From assembly GCF_001668575.1 (NCBI RefSeq), contig NZ_LZMD01000056.1:1-59360 (forward strand): a stretch of 59,360 bases of DNA, written 5' to 3'. A program made the translations under genes and the position numbers. Shown here piece after piece: positions 36,513-46,501 of this stretch. The DNA comes from Mycobacterium sp. 1164985.4. Its GTDB lineage: Bacteria > Actinomycetota > Actinomycetes > Mycobacteriales > Mycobacteriaceae. Numbering within the stretch: the first letter of the stretch is position 1; each line of letters begins with the position of its first letter. The notes below the pieces were generated by a model, which was not told the DNA's origin, searched no databases, and saw only the letters and a program-made list of their open reading frames with translations.

Positions 36513-38095
36513 CCGGAATCGATCGCGTCCTTGACTTCCTGCGCATGCGCAACCTGCGACGCGGTGTAGCCGATGAACAACGCCGCAGCGCCCACGATCA
36601 CCGCGACGGCCGCGACCCACAGCAGCCCGTAGGTGTAGCCCTGGTCCAGCGCGTGCAGCTGCGCGGCGTTCATGTCGTTGACCGGTCCGGTGGTGCCGCC
36701 CAGATACAGCGTGCGCGACGTGATCACGGCCTGGATCACCGCCAACACAACGGGCCCGCCGAGGTTCTGCAGCATCAGCGCGATGGCCGACACCGGGCCG
36801 ATCTGGTCGAAGCCGACGCCGGCGATGGCCGACAGCATCAGTGGCACCACGATCATTCCGATGCCCAGGCCGCCGATCGTGATCGGCAGGACCAGGTTCG
36901 GGAAGTACGGGATGTTCGCGTCGAGCGTGGAGCCGTAGATCATCGCGCCCAGCACCAGCACGCCGCCGGCGATCACCAGCAACCGCGGCGGGAACATCTG
37001 CACCAGCTGCGACGACAGCCCCAGCCCGATCCCGAGCGCGATCACGAACGGAATGAACCCGATACCTGCCCGCAGCGGGCTGTAACCCATGATGTCCTGC
37101 ACATACAGGCCGATCAGAACGGTCAGCGTGAACATCACGCCGCCGGCGAGGAACACCGCGGCGAACGTCGCCACCCGGTTGCGGTCTTTGAACAGGTCGA
37201 ACGGCATGACGGGGTTGGCGGCGGTGCGCTCGACGTAGAGGAACGCGAGCAGCGCGACACCCGCGGCCAGGCCGGAGCCCAGCGCGACCGGCGACAGCCA
37301 GCCCTGCTCGGGACCCATCGAGAAGCCGAACACCGCTGCGGTGCAGCCGAGCGTCGCCAGGATCGCGCCCGCGGCGTCCAGCTTGAGCCGCTCGCGGCTC
37401 GTCTCGCGCAGCGTCTTGCGGGCCAGGTGGATCATCAACAGGCCGATCGGCACGTTGATCAGGAACGCCCATCGCCACGACACCTCGGTGAGCGCGCCAC
37501 CGACGATCAGACCCATGACCGAGCCGATACCGGTCATCGCGGCGAAGATCGCGGTGGCCGCGTTGCGGGCCGGGCCCTTCGGGAACGTGGTCGCGATCAG
37601 CGCCAAGGCGGTGGGTGACGCGATGGCCGCGCCGACGCCCTGGAGCAGCCGGGCGGTGACCAGCGTCGCCTCGTTCCACGCGAGGCCGCACAGCACCGAA
37701 GCGATGGTGAACAGCGCGACGCCGACGATGAAGGTGCGCTTACGCCCGATCGTGTCGCCGAGCCGACCGCCGAGCAGCATCAGTCCGCCGAAGGTCAGCA
37801 CATAGGCGGTGATGACCCAGCTACGGCCGGCGTCGGAGAGGCTCAGCTCGTCCTGAATCTTAGGAAGCGCGACGATCGCAACCGTGCTGTCCATGGTCGC
37901 GAGCAACTGCATGCCACCGATCGCGATGACCGCCGCGATGAACCTCCGCGACGGCAGCCACGTCGAGGACCTGCCGATTTGCTCCCGCGCGGACTGAACA
38001 GCGCTCTTCTGGGAACGCGTCGAAAAGGCTCGGTTTGCCCCACCCTCGGCGTCACGGCGCATGGCAGCACGCTCTGCGTCATTGAGAGCCGTCAT
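36503..38095 (-). CDS. efpA: MFS multidrug efflux transporter EfpA
   Basis: 530 residues, the same length as M. tuberculosis EfpA. A cytoplasmic N-terminus of about 50 residues precedes 14 membrane segments. Signature stretches: MQLLATMDSTVAIVALPKIQ, SWVITAYVLTFGGLMLLGGRL, GRKRTFIVG and LLQGVGAAIASPTALALI. The family uses the proton gradient to move drugs or lipids. The ATG at 38095 lies 7 nt after TAAGGT (38108-38103) with TTAAAG as -35, so it has its own promoter overlapping the end of cysG. A paralogue follows. Confidence 0.94.
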   Translation of the reverse strand: MTALNDAERAAMRRDAEGGANRAFSTRSQKSAVQSAREQIGRSSTWLPSRRFIAAVIAIGGMQLLATMDSTVAIVALPKIQDELSLSDAGRSWVITAYVLTFGGLMLLGGRLGDTIGRKRTFIVGVALFTIASVLCGLAWNEATLVTARLLQGVGAAIASPTALALIATTFPKGPARNAATAIFAAMTGIGSVMGLIVGGALTEVSWRWAFLINVPIGLLMIHLARKTLRETSRERLKLDAAGAILATLGCTAAVFGFSMGPEQGWLSPVALGSGLAAGVALLAFLYVERTAANPVMPFDLFKDRNRVATFAAVFLAGGVMFTLTVLIGLYVQDIMGYSPLRAGIGFIPFVIALGIGLGLSSQLVQMFPPRLLVIAGGVLVLGAMIYGSTLDANIPYFPNLVLPITIGGLGIGMIVVPLMLSAIAGVGFDQIGPVSAIALMLQNLGGPVVLAVIQAVITSRTLYLGGTTGPVNDMNAAQLHALDQGYTYGLLWVAAVAVIVGAAALFIGYTASQVAHAQEVKDAIDSGEL

Positions 38096-38102
38096 GCGGG
38101 TT

Positions 38103-38131
38103 ACCTTACAGTAATCTTAAGAATCCTTTAA
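38103..38131 (-). promoter_or_regulatory. efpA promoter
   Basis: TAAGGT -10 (38108-38103) and TTAAAG -35 (38131-38126) are spaced 17 nt; the ATG follows the -10 by 7 nt (leaderless). The spacer contains the TCTTAAGA palindrome, and the -35 overlaps the cysG stop codon. Confidence 0.55.
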
Positions 38132-39333
38132 CCGCCGAAGGCGGCCACGGGCCCGATCACGATGATCGCGGGGGGCCGAATTCCGTCTTCGCGGATGCGT
38201 TCCGCGGCATCGGCGAGCGTCGCGCGCAAAGTCCGCTGTGCGGCCGTCGTACCGTGCTGGACCACCAGCACCGGCGTATCCGCAGGTCGCCCGCCCTCCA
38301 GCAGAGCCTTGGCGAAAAGTTCGATGCGCTCGACAGCCATCAGCAACACGATCGTGCCCGAGAGGGCGGCCAGGGCATTCCAATTCACTAACGATTCGGG
38401 GTGCCCCGGCGCAACATGCCCGCTGACCACCACGAACTCATGCGTCACATGGCGGTGCGTGACGGGCACGCCCGCCAGTGCGGGAACGCCTATGGCGCTG
38501 GTCACACCCGGTACGACGGTCACCGGGATCCCCGCTTCGGCGCACGCGATCACCTCTTCGTAGCCGCGCGCGAACACGAACGGGTCACCGCCCTTGAGAC
38601 GCACGACGAACTTGCCCTCTTTCGCGCGGTCGATCAGCAGGCCGTTGATCGCGTCCTGGGCCATGGCCCGGCCGTAGGGGATCTTCGACGCGTCGATGAC
38701 CTCGACGTGCGGGGGCATCTCGGCGAGAAGCTCCTGCGGCGCGAGCCGGTCGGCGACGACGACGTCGGCGTGCGCCAGCAGCCGACGTCCCCGGACGGTG
38801 ATCAGCTCGGGATCGCCCGGTCCCCCGCCGACGAGCGCCACGCCGCCACGCACGACGTCGGTGGTCGCCGACTCGTCCGGTGCGATCAGCCCCTGCTGCA
38901 TGGCTTCGTGGATCGCCGACCGGATGGCCGCCGACCGCCGGTGCTCACCCCCGGCGAGCACCCCGACCGACAAGCCCTCGTACCCGAAGGATGCGGGGGT
39001 GACCGCGGTGCCTTCGATGGCCACGTCGGCGCGGACGCAGAAGATGTGGCGATCCTCGGCCTCGGCGACGACGGCCGCGTTGACTGCCGGGTCGTCGGTC
39101 GCCGCGATCACGTACCACGCACCCTCGAGGTCGCCGGGACGAAACTCACGTAGCTGCAGTGTGATTCCGGTCATGGCCTCGACCACGGGGGTGGCCTCGC
39201 GGGCGATGACGACGACGTCGGCGCCGTTGGCCACCAGAAGCGGTAGTCGGCGCTGCGCCACACTGCCGCCGCCGACGACGACAACCTTCCTGCCGGTCAG
39301 GCGTAGACCGACGAGGTAGGCGTTCTCGGTCAC
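38128..39333 (-). CDS. cysG: Siroheme synthase / uroporphyrinogen-III methyltransferase
   Basis: 401 residues. The N-terminal NAD-binding precorrin-2 dehydrogenase/ferrochelatase domain (about 1-155; KVVVVGGGSVAQRRLPLL) is joined to a SUMT domain (about 163-401; VALVGGGPGDPELITVRG, VVRLKGGDPFVFARG, PGVTSAIGVPALAGVPVTHR). It turns uroporphyrinogen III into precorrin-2 and onward to siroheme, feeding sulfite/nitrite reductase and cobalamin synthesis. The GTG at 39333 overlaps the cobB stop (GTGA). Confidence 0.94.
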   Translation of the reverse strand: MTENAYLVGLRLTGRKVVVVGGGSVAQRRLPLLVANGADVVVIAREATPVVEAMTGITLQLREFRPGDLEGAWYVIAATDDPAVNAAVVAEAEDRHIFCVRADVAIEGTAVTPASFGYEGLSVGVLAGGEHRRSAAIRSAIHEAMQQGLIAPDESATTDVVRGGVALVGGGPGDPELITVRGRRLLAHADVVVADRLAPQELLAEMPPHVEVIDASKIPYGRAMAQDAINGLLIDRAKEGKFVVRLKGGDPFVFARGYEEVIACAEAGIPVTVVPGVTSAIGVPALAGVPVTHRHVTHEFVVVSGHVAPGHPESLVNWNALAALSGTIVLLMAVERIELFAKALLEGGRPADTPVLVVQHGTTAAQRTLRATLADAAERIREDGIRPPAIIVIGPVAAFGG

Positions 39334-40736
39334 TGGCTTGGATCCTCTTCTCGCGAGCGGCTCATCGGCGCGAGCTTAGAGGTTGCAGCGACGGCGACGA
39401 ACCGGCTGATCGCCCGCGAGTGCGCGGCGGGGTGAGTGTGCAGATAACCGGCGTGCACGGCGCCGTCCACGACGCCGTCGCGCCTGCGCGCGATGTCGTG
39501 ACCGGCGAAGATCCATGCGGGCGCGTAATCGTCCTTGAAAGTGACTGCGGTGCGGTGGAATTCGTGCCCCATGGTGCGGTCACCTATCGAGTGCAAGGGC
39601 GAATCCGCCACCACGACCGCCTCGCGATAGCCGAGTGTGAGCCGGTCGGTGAACGTCGCCGAACCGGCGATCACGCCACACATCGGATGGCCGTCGAGGT
39701 CGTCGACGAGATAGGTCAACCCCGCGCACTCGGCGTGCACGGGCGCCCCCGACGTCGCCAGTCGCCGGATCTGCGTCCGCGCGACCTCGTTGGCCGACAG
39801 TTCGGCGACGAACTCCTCCGGAAAGCCGCCGGGCAACACGAGCGCGTCCGTGCCCTGCGGCAAAGGGTCGGTCAGCGGGTCGAACTCGACGACCTCGGCA
39901 CCCGCAGCGGCGAGCACTTCGCGATGCTCGGCGTAGCCGAAACTGAAGGCCTTACCCGACGCGAGCGCGACCGTCGCATCACCGCCGACCGGCGTCACCT
40001 CCTCGGCGTCCCAGGGGTCGTCGATGACCCGGCTCTCGGCCAGCGCGCCGATACCCACCAGGTCCACATAACGCCCGACCAGCGCGGTCATCGCCTCGAC
40101 CGCCAATCGAGCCCTGTCGCCGTGTTCGACCGCGGTGACCAGACCCAGATGCCTTGAGGGAACGGTCAATTCGTCGCTGCGCGGAATCGCCCCGAACACC
40201 GGCACGCCGGCGTGCTCGCACGCCTGTCGCAACACCTCCTCGTGACGCAGCGAGCCGACCCGGTTGAGGATCACCCCGGCGACGCGCACCGACGAGTCGA
40301 ACGTCGAAAAGCCGTGGAGCAGTGCGGCGATGCTGTGGCTCTGTCCTCGGGCGTCGACGACGAGGACGATCGGCGCGCCGAGCAGGCCCGCGACGTGGGC
40401 GGTGGAACCGAACGCGCTGCTGCGTGCTTCTTCGGTGATACGCCCGTCGAACAGGCCCATGACGCCTTCGATGACCGCGATGTCGGCGCGGGTGCTGCCG
40501 TGTCGGTACAGCGGGCCGATCAGGTGTTCACCCATCAGGACGGGGTCGAGGTTGCGGCCGGGCCGCAGCGTGGCCAGCGCGTGGTAGCCGGGGTCGATGT
40601 AGTCGGGGCCGACCTTGAACGGCGCCACCGCTCGTCCCGCCCGCCGCAGCGCTCCCATCAAACCCGTTGCGACGGTTGTCTTTCCGCTACCCGACGATGG
40701 TGCGGCGATCACGACGGCAGGCGTCGACCTGCTCAC
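39330..40736 (-). CDS. cobB: Cobyrinic/hydrogenobyrinic acid a,c-diamide synthase
   Basis: 468 residues. The N-terminal P-loop amidoligase domain (about 1-200; IAAPSSGSGKTTVATGL, FKVGPDYIDPGYH, IEGVMGLFDG) and a class I glutamine amidotransferase-like domain with the nucleophile Cys in HAECAGLTYL (about 340) are present. It amidates the a and c side chains in cobalamin synthesis using ATP and glutamine. The GTG at 40736 (VSRSTPAVVIAAP) has an AGGTGG box upstream; the open stretch before it lies inside the repeat region and is not conserved. Confidence 0.93.
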   Translation of the reverse strand: MSRSTPAVVIAAPSSGSGKTTVATGLMGALRRAGRAVAPFKVGPDYIDPGYHALATLRPGRNLDPVLMGEHLIGPLYRHGSTRADIAVIEGVMGLFDGRITEEARSSAFGSTAHVAGLLGAPIVLVVDARGQSHSIAALLHGFSTFDSSVRVAGVILNRVGSLRHEEVLRQACEHAGVPVFGAIPRSDELTVPSRHLGLVTAVEHGDRARLAVEAMTALVGRYVDLVGIGALAESRVIDDPWDAEEVTPVGGDATVALASGKAFSFGYAEHREVLAAAGAEVVEFDPLTDPLPQGTDALVLPGGFPEEFVAELSANEVARTQIRRLATSGAPVHAECAGLTYLVDDLDGHPMCGVIAGSATFTDRLTLGYREAVVVADSPLHSIGDRTMGHEFHRTAVTFKDDYAPAWIFAGHDIARRRDGVVDGAVHAGYLHTHPAAHSRAISRFVAVAATSKLAPMSRSREEDPSQ

Positions 40737-40761
40737 GCCCGCCACCTCGTCTCTTTGTCCT

Positions 40762-40889
40762 CGCGAACGTGCGTGTTTGCACACGACACGCAGGGAAATC
40801 TCGACACTTCGCGCACGGTCGCGCCGACACGAGCGTGCACAAACAGCTGCGTCTGCGCGGCGTGTCGTGTGCAAACACGCACGCTCGCG
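40762..40889. repeat. Dispersed repeat, head-to-head pair (copy B)
   Basis: Two roughly 57-nt units face each other (about 40762-40819 and 40832-40889). Their outer blocks, 40762-40791 and 40860-40889, are inverted complements at 29 of 30 positions with a 68-nt loop. It lies between cobO and cobB and could form a large hairpin in their mRNA. Confidence 0.75.
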
Positions 40890-40911
40890 CAACCGTCAGC
40901 AAGAAGTGGGG

Positions 40912-41526
40912 TCACCACTCGATGCCCTTCTGGCCCTTGCGGCCGACGTCCATCGGATGCTTCACCTTGGTCATCTCGGTGACAAGGTCCGCAGCGTCCA
41001 GCAGTCGCTGCGGAGCGTCGCGGCCGGTGATGACGACGTGCTGGGTGCCGGGCCGCGAACGCAGAGTCTCGACAACCTCGTCGACGTCGATCCAGCCCCA
41101 CTTCAGCGGGTAGGTGAACTCGTCGAGCACATAGAAGTCGTGGCGCTCGTCGGCGAGCCGCCGCGTGATCTCGGCCCAGCCGTCGGCCGCCGCGGCCGCG
41201 TGGTCGACCTCGTCGCCCCGCTTACGCGACCACGACCAGCCCGAGCCCATCTTGTGCCACTGCACCGGTCCCCCGACGCCGTGCTCGTCGTGCAGCTTCC
41301 CGAGCTCGCGGAACGCCGCCTCCTCGCCGACCTTCCACTTGGCGCTCTTGACGAATTGGAACACCGCGATGTCGAACCCTTGGTTCCACGCCCGCAACGC
41401 CATCCCGAACGCCGCAGTCGACTTACCTTTGCCCGGCCCGGTGTGTACCGCGAACAGCGGCGCGTTGCGTCGCGCCCGGGTGGTCAACCCGTCGTCGGGA
41501 ACCGCCAGCGGCTGCCCCTGAGGCAT
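40912..41526 (-). CDS. cobO: Corrinoid adenosyltransferase (cob(I)yrinic acid a,c-diamide adenosyltransferase)
   Basis: 204 residues, CobA/CobO type. P-loop TGPGKGKSTAAFGMALRA, then AVFQFVKSAKWKVGEEAAF, VLDEFTYPLKWGWID and VVITGRDAPQRLLDAADLVTEM. It adds the 5'-deoxyadenosyl group to the corrin cobalt. The ATG at 41526 has a GGGAGG box upstream. It lies between the chelatase-like gene (13 nt upstream) and cobB. Confidence 0.95.
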   Translation of the reverse strand: MPQGQPLAVPDDGLTTRARRNAPLFAVHTGPGKGKSTAAFGMALRAWNQGFDIAVFQFVKSAKWKVGEEAAFRELGKLHDEHGVGGPVQWHKMGSGWSWSRKRGDEVDHAAAAADGWAEITRRLADERHDFYVLDEFTYPLKWGWIDVDEVVETLRSRPGTQHVVITGRDAPQRLLDAADLVTEMTKVKHPMDVGRKGQKGIEW

Positions 41527-41539
41527 ACGAACCTCCCTT

Positions 41540-43387
41540 TCAGGCGGCGGTGCGGACCACGTCGGTCAGGCTGTCCGCCCGGAGCTGGGCGAGCCGCACC
41601 GCCGGGCCGCCCAGTTGTTCGGCGAGTTCTTCGGCCAAGCCCAGCCGCACATACGACGTTTCGCAGTCCACGACGACCGCGGCGGCGCCTTCGGCGACCA
41701 ACCGGGCGGCGGCCGTCCGCGCGCGGCCCAACGGGTCGACGCCGCCGGTGGCTCGCCCGTCGGTCAGCACCACCACCAGGCTGCGCCGGGCACGGTCGCG
41801 GGCCTTCTCCCTCACCACCAGGTCGCGCGCCGCAAGCAAGCCCTCCGCCAGAGGCGTCTTGCCTCCGGTGTCAAAGCGGGCCAGGCGACGGCTCGCGATG
41901 TGCACCGACGACGTCGGCGGAAGCAGCACCTGCGCGTCGCGCTGGCGGAACGTGATGACGGCAACCTTGTCGCGCCGCTGATACGCATCGCGCAGCAGCG
42001 ACAGCGTCGCGCCGCCGACCGCGGACATCCGGTCGCGCGCGGCCATCGAACCCGATGCGTCGACGACGAAGATCACCAGGTTGCCCTCGCGGCCTTCCCG
42101 GATCGACCGCCGCACATCGTCCGGCCGCGGCCGGGGCGCGCCCGCACCGCGCTGCCGCTCCACCGCGGCCAACAGCGTGCCGAACACGTGCACACCGTGA
42201 CCGATCCGACCGTCGGGGGTCGCTGCGATCGTCTTGCCGGTGCGGTTACGCGCCCGCGACCGGCGGCCTGGCGCACCCTCCCCCACACCGGGCACCACCA
42301 GCGACCGGGTACGGAACACGGCGGACGGGGTGGCGTTCGGTCGCGATGCGCCGCCCGAGTTCCGTTGTGACTGTTGACCATTGCCGCCATCGGTGTCGGG
42401 TGTCGACACGCCACCACCCGGCGGATCGGGCTCGGGATCGAGGTTTTCGTCGGCGGCATCGTCGGCCTGCGCCATCGCGTCGTCGAGTTGTCCCGGATCG
42501 AGCCCCGGGTCGTCGAACGGGTCGCGTCGACGGCGGTGCGGCAACGCGAGTTCGGCGGCCACCCGGACGTCCTCCTCGGCCACCGTGTCGGCCCCGCGCC
42601 ACGCGGCGTGCGCGACGGCGGTCCTGGCGACGACGAGGTCGGCGCGCATACCGTCTACGTCGAACGCCGCGCACAGCGCCGCGATGCGTCGTAATTCGCT
42701 GTCCGGCAGCGAAACCGAGCCGACCAGAGCACGCGCCGTGGCGACCCGTCGCGCCAAATCAGCGTCGGCCTCGGCGTAGCGCTGCGCGAACGCGTCGGGG
42801 TCTGCCTCGTACGCCATGCGCTGCCGGATCACCTCGACGCGGACCTCGACGTCGCGCGAGGCCCGCACGTCGACGGTCAGCCCGAACCGGTCGAGCAGCT
42901 GCGGACGCAGTTCGCCCTCTTCGGGATTCATCGTGCCGATCAGCACGAACCGGGCGTCGTGACTGTGCGACACCCCGTCACGCTCGACGTGCACCCGCCC
43001 CATCGCCGCGGCGTCGAGCAACACGTCGACCAGATGGTCGTGCAGCAGGTTCACCTCGTCGACGTAGAGCACGCCGCCGTGCGCGCGGGCCAGCAGCCCG
43101 GGCGAGAACGCGTGCTCGCCGTCGCGCAGCACCTTCTGCAGGTCCAGCGAGCCGACCACCCGGTCCTCGGTGGCGCCAATCGGCAGTTCGACCAGCTGTC
43201 CCGATGGCCCCGGAGCACCGTCCGCCGCCGCCTCGAGCACCTTGGCCAATCCCCGCACCGCGGTCGACTTCGCGGTGCCCTTCTCGCCGCGGATCAGGAC
43301 CCCGCCGATGTCGGGACGGATCGCGCACAACAGCAGCGCCAACCGTAGGCGGTCATGCCCGACGATCGCGCTGAAGGGATAGGTCAC
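41540..43387 (-). CDS. Magnesium chelatase-like ChlI-ChlD-VWA fusion
   Basis: 615 residues. An AAA+ ChlI part (about 1-270; [19 protein letters not shown]alker [12 protein letters not shown]alker [21 protein letters not shown]), a Pro/Asp/Gly-rich linker (about 280-380) and a von Willebrand A domain with [17 protein letters not shown] (about 450) and TDGRATGG are present. Related subunits help insert Mg or Co into tetrapyrroles; this mycobacterium has no chlorophyll, and the cob neighbours suggest cobalt chelation, though CobN is not in the window. The GTG at 43387 overlaps the GNAT stop (GTGA). It corresponds to Rv2850c. Confidence 0.88.
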   Translation of the reverse strand: MTYPFSAIVGHDRLRLALLLCAIRPDIGGVLIRGEKGTAKSTAVRGLAKVLEAAADGAPGPSGQLVELPIGATEDRVVGSLDLQKVLRDGEHAFSPGLLARAHGGVLYVDEVNLLHDHLVDVLLDAAAMGRVHVERDGVSHSHDARFVLIGTMNPEEGELRPQLLDRFGLTVDVRASRDVEVRVEVIRQRMAYEADPDAFAQRYAEADADLARRVATARALVGSVSLPDSELRRIAALCAAFDVDGMRADLVVARTAVAHAAWRGADTVAEEDVRVAAELALPHRRRRDPFDDPGLDPGQLDDAMAQADDAADENLDPEPDPPGGGVSTPDTDGGNGQQSQRNSGGASRPNATPSAVFRTRSLVVPGVGEGAPGRRSRARNRTGKTIAATPDGRIGHGVHVFGTLLAAVERQRGAGAPRPRPDDVRRSIREGREGNLVIFVVDASGSMAARDRMSAVGGATLSLLRDAYQRRDKVAVITFRQRDAQVLLPPTSSVHIASRRLARFDTGGKTPLAEGLLAARDLVVREKARDRARRSLVVVLTDGRATGGVDPLGRARTAAARLVAEGAAAVVVDCETSYVRLGLAEELAEQLGGPAVRLAQLRADSLTDVVRTAA

Positions 43388-43830
43388 GGCTTCAGCATAG
43401 GGACGTGCGGAATGCCGTCCTGCATGAACTCCTCACCGTCGCGGACGAAGCCGAGACGGGCATACATATCTGCCAGGTACGTCTGCGCGTCGATGCGACA
43501 CGGAAAGTCGCCGACCTCGGCCAGCGCTGCCTGCAGAAGCCGGGTGCTGTGCCCGTGCCCGCGCGCCTCGCGCTTGGTGCACACCCGCCCGATCCGGAAG
43601 CCCTTGTGGCCACCGGGATGCTCCTCCATCAGGCGCAGCGTCGAAATGACCTCACCGGTGGAGGTTTCCAGCCAGAAGTGCCGTGTCTCACCGAGGAGGT
43701 CGCGGCCGTCGAGTTCCGGGTACGGAATGGCCTGCTCCACCACGAACACCTCGACTCGCAGCTTCAGCAGTTCGTACAGCGTCGCGGCGTCCAGGTCGCG
43801 AGACCAACTGCGGCGCAGCGCAACCGTCAT
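43384..43830 (-). CDS. ElaA-type GNAT acetyltransferase
   Basis: 148 residues. ElaA-like N-terminus ([21 protein letters not shown]) and acetyl-CoA-binding stretch [27 protein letters not shown] are present. The substrate is unknown. The ATG at 43830 overlaps the mqo stop (ATGA); its own stop overlaps the chelatase-like gene. It corresponds to Rv2851c. Confidence 0.9.
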   Translation of the reverse strand: MTVALRRSWSRDLDAATLYELLKLRVEVFVVEQAIPYPELDGRDLLGETRHFWLETSTGEVISTLRLMEEHPGGHKGFRIGRVCTKREARGHGHSTRLLQAALAEVGDFPCRIDAQTYLADMYARLGFVRDGEEFMQDGIPHVPMLKP

Positions 43831-45326
43831 CCCGTGGCCACCGCCGAGGACTCGTCGAGTCGCAGGATCCGGTTGCCGTGCGACCACACCTCGTCGAACA
43901 GCGCTGGCTCGGATGACAATTCGTGCCCCAGGGACGGCACCATGTCCTTGATTTTGGCCTCCCACGACGAATAACGCTCGGCGAAGCAGCGTTGCAGCAC
44001 GTCGAGCATGGCGGGCACGGCGGTCGACGCTCCCGGCGATGCGCCCAGCAGACCCGCGATGGTGCCGTCCCCGGATGTCAGCACGGTGGTGCCGAAGTCC
44101 AGCACGCCCTTGCCGCTTTTACCGCAGATGACCTGGACGCGCTGCCCCGCGACATTGAGTTCCCAGTCGGATTCCCTTGCACTGGGCGCGAATTCGCGTA
44201 GCGCATCGATCCGCTCGGCGTCCGACAGCATCAACTGGCCGACCAAGTACTTCAGCAGGCCGAACTGGGTGAGCGCCACGTTGACCATCGACGCGACGTT
44301 GTTGAGCGTGATGGACTCGGGGAGGTCGAAGACATCGCCCTGCTTGAGGAATTTCGGCGACCATCCCGCGAACGGTCCGAACAGCAGCCAGGACCGGCCG
44401 TTGATGACGCGCGCGTCAAGGTGCGGGACCGACATCGGCGGCGCACCCACCGGTGGCTGGCCGTACACCTTGGCCCGATGCGCGGCGGTCAGGCTGGAGA
44501 CGTCGGTGCGCAGGAACTTGCCGCTGACCGGGAAGCCGCCGAAGTCCTTGGCCTCCTTCATGCCCGCCTTCTGCAGCAGGTTCAGCGCTCCGCCGCCCGC
44601 GCCGACGAACACGAACCGACTCTTGAGCTTGCTGGTGCGCCCGGTGCGCAGGTTCACCACCTTCAGGGTCCACGAGCCGTCGGAGTCCTTGCGCAGATCG
44701 CGCACCTCGTGTCCGAACTGCGTGGTCATACCGCGCTGGGCGACGTAGCCGAGCAGCTGGCGCGACAAGGCGCCGAAATCGACGTCGGTGCCCTGCTGCG
44801 TCCAGTTCAGCGCCACCGGATCGGAGAAATCACGGTTCTGCGCCATCAGCGGCAGTCGCCGGGCGAACTCGTGCTCGTCGTCGATGTACTCCATGCGCGC
44901 GAACAGCGGGTTGGTCACGAGCGCGTCATAGCGGCGCCGCAGGTACTTCACCCCTTCGGCGCCGCGCACGAAGCTCACATGCGGAATCGGGTTGAGGAAG
45001 CTGCGCGGGTCGGTGATCACCCCGTTCTCCACCGCATACGCCCAGAACTGGCGCGTCACCTGGAACTGCTCGTTGATGCGCACTGCCTTCGAGATGTCGA
45101 TCGACCCGTCGGGCTTCTGCGGGGTGTAGTTGAGCTCGCACAGCGCCGAATGGCCGGTGCCCGCGTTGTTCCATGCGTCGCTGCTCTCCGCGGCCGCCGC
45201 GTCGAGGCGCTCGATGAGCGTGATCGACCAATCCGGCTCCAAGAGCCGCAGCAGCGTGCCCAGGGTTGCGCTCATGATGCCGGCCCCGATGAGCACGACG
45301 TCTGTCTTCCTCGGTTCGTCAGACAC
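43827..45326 (-). CDS. mqo: Malate:quinone oxidoreductase
   Basis: 499 residues. An N-terminal FAD site, [18 protein letters not shown], then [49 protein letters not shown] and [21 protein letters not shown]. It is a peripheral membrane TCA enzyme that passes electrons from malate to menaquinone. The GTG at 45326 ([14 protein letters not shown]) has a GGGGGAG box 6 nt upstream and matches the M. tuberculosis start; an ATG 16 codons upstream lacks such a site. Confidence 0.95.
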   Translation of the reverse strand: MSDEPRKTDVVLIGAGIMSATLGTLLRLLEPDWSITLIERLDAAAAESSDAWNNAGTGHSALCELNYTPQKPDGSIDISKAVRINEQFQVTRQFWAYAVENGVITDPRSFLNPIPHVSFVRGAEGVKYLRRRYDALVTNPLFARMEYIDDEHEFARRLPLMAQNRDFSDPVALNWTQQGTDVDFGALSRQLLGYVAQRGMTTQFGHEVRDLRKDSDGSWTLKVVNLRTGRTSKLKSRFVFVGAGGGALNLLQKAGMKEAKDFGGFPVSGKFLRTDVSSLTAAHRAKVYGQPPVGAPPMSVPHLDARVINGRSWLLFGPFAGWSPKFLKQGDVFDLPESITLNNVASMVNVALTQFGLLKYLVGQLMLSDAERIDALREFAPSARESDWELNVAGQRVQVICGKSGKGVLDFGTTVLTSGDGTIAGLLGASPGASTAVPAMLDVLQRCFAERYSSWEAKIKDMVPSLGHELSSEPALFDEVWSHGNRILRLDESSAVATG

Positions 45327-45375
45327 TCTCAACTCCCCCCGACTGTCCCTGGTGGCCGCGGCATGGTCGGTCATC

Positions 45376-45402
45376 AGGTTAGCCCGCAGAGGGCGTTCTC
45401 AA
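45376..45402 (-). promoter_or_regulatory. Possible mqo promoter
   Basis: TAACCT (45381-45376) and TTGAGA (45402-45397) with a 15-nt spacer lie about 50 nt upstream of the mqo GTG. Confidence 0.35.
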
Positions 45403-45469
45403 TCCCCGCGCGCAGCGCCGTTCAGCGCATACCCCGGCGGCACCGCCCGCGCCGACTATCGTTGCTGTC

Positions 45470-46501
45470 GTGGCCGACTGGAAGGCAGATGTGCTGCCGG
45501 GCTACTGGCAACACACCATGGCCCTCGGCGCAGACCCGGACGGCGAGGGCGACCTCGTCGCCACCCTGGTGCGCCGCGGTGAATCCGATCCCTCGGCCAC
45601 GCGTGCGGTGCTGTTGGTGCACGGGTTCACCGACTACTTCTTCAACACCGAGCTCGCCGATCACTTCGCCGCCCGCGGATTCGCGTTCTACGCGATCGAC
45701 CTGCACAAATGCGGCCGTTCATGGCGCGAGGGCCAGACACCGCACTTCACCACCGACCTGGCCCGCTACGACGCCGAGCTCGAGCGCGCGCTCGACATCA
45801 TCGCCTCGGTGTCCCCCGCCGACGTGCTGGTCTACGGGCACTCGGCGGGCGGGCTCATCGTCTCGTTGTGGCTGGACCGGCTGCGGAGCGGCGGGCTGAC
45901 CTACCGCAAGCGGGTCGGCGGTCTCGTGCTCAACAGTCCGTGGCTGGATCTGCAGGGACCGTCGATTCTGCGGGCCGCGCCGACCCGGGCCGCGCTGGGC
46001 GCGGTGTCGCGGGTGAACAAGCGGCTGGTGTTGCGGCCGCCGAGTGAGGGCGGATACGGCACGTCGTTGCACCGCGACTATCACGGCGACTTCGATTACG
46101 ACCTCAAGTGGAAACCGGTCGGCGGCTTCCCCGTCACGACGGGCTGGATCGCGGCGATCCGTCGGGGCCACGCGAGACTGCACCGCGGTCTCGACGTCGG
46201 TGTGCCCAACCTGATCCTGCGCTCGGACCGCAGCGTGCGTGAGGTGACGGATCCTGAGGCGATCCAACGCGGCGACGCGGTGCTCGACGTCGGGCAGATC
46301 GCCCGATGGGCGGGATGCATCGGGAACCGCACCACGATCGTGCCGATCGTCGACGCCAAGCACGACGTGTTCCTGTCGGTGCCCGACGCGCGGCAGGCCG
46401 CCTACGACGAACTCGACAAGTGGCTGGACTGGTATCTAGCCCACCGGGTAGTCCACGGCTCCGAGGCCGTCAGCCGTTCTACAGGAAGCGGGTCACCGTG
46501 A
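45470..46501 (+). CDS. Alpha/beta hydrolase (serine hydrolase / monoacylglycerol lipase-like)
   Basis: 343 residues. HGFTDYFFNTELADHF forms the oxyanion region, the nucleophile elbow is YGHSAGG (Ser near 126), a late Asp and the His in VDAKHDVFLS complete the triad. It is similar to lysophospholipase/monoacylglycerol lipase-like proteins. The GTG at 45470 lies 7 nt after TATCGT (45457-45462), so the mRNA is probably leaderless. It overlaps mtr by GTGA and is therefore coupled to it. It corresponds to Rv2854; the substrate is unknown. Confidence 0.88.
   Translation: MADWKADVLPGYWQHTMALGADPDGEGDLVATLVRRGESDPSATRAVLLVHGFTDYFFNTELADHFAARGFAFYAIDLHKCGRSWREGQTPHFTTDLARYDAELERALDIIASVSPADVLVYGHSAGGLIVSLWLDRLRSGGLTYRKRVGGLVLNSPWLDLQGPSILRAAPTRAALGAVSRVNKRLVLRPPSEGGYGTSLHRDYHGDFDYDLKWKPVGGFPVTTGWIAAIRRGHARLHRGLDVGVPNLILRSDRSVREVTDPEAIQRGDAVLDVGQIARWAGCIGNRTTIVPIVDAKHDVFLSVPDARQAAYDELDKWLDWYLAHRVVHGSEAVSRSTGSGSP

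Noticed and set aside
34926..37691. Single 921-residue minus-strand protein across both transporter genes
   Set aside because: The first 415 residues are an out-of-frame reading of efpA; the true paralogue starts at 36443 with its own promoter.
40737..40911. CRISPR-like repeat array between cobO and cobB
   Set aside because: Only two units, in inverted orientation, with no regular spacers; it is a palindromic repeat pair.
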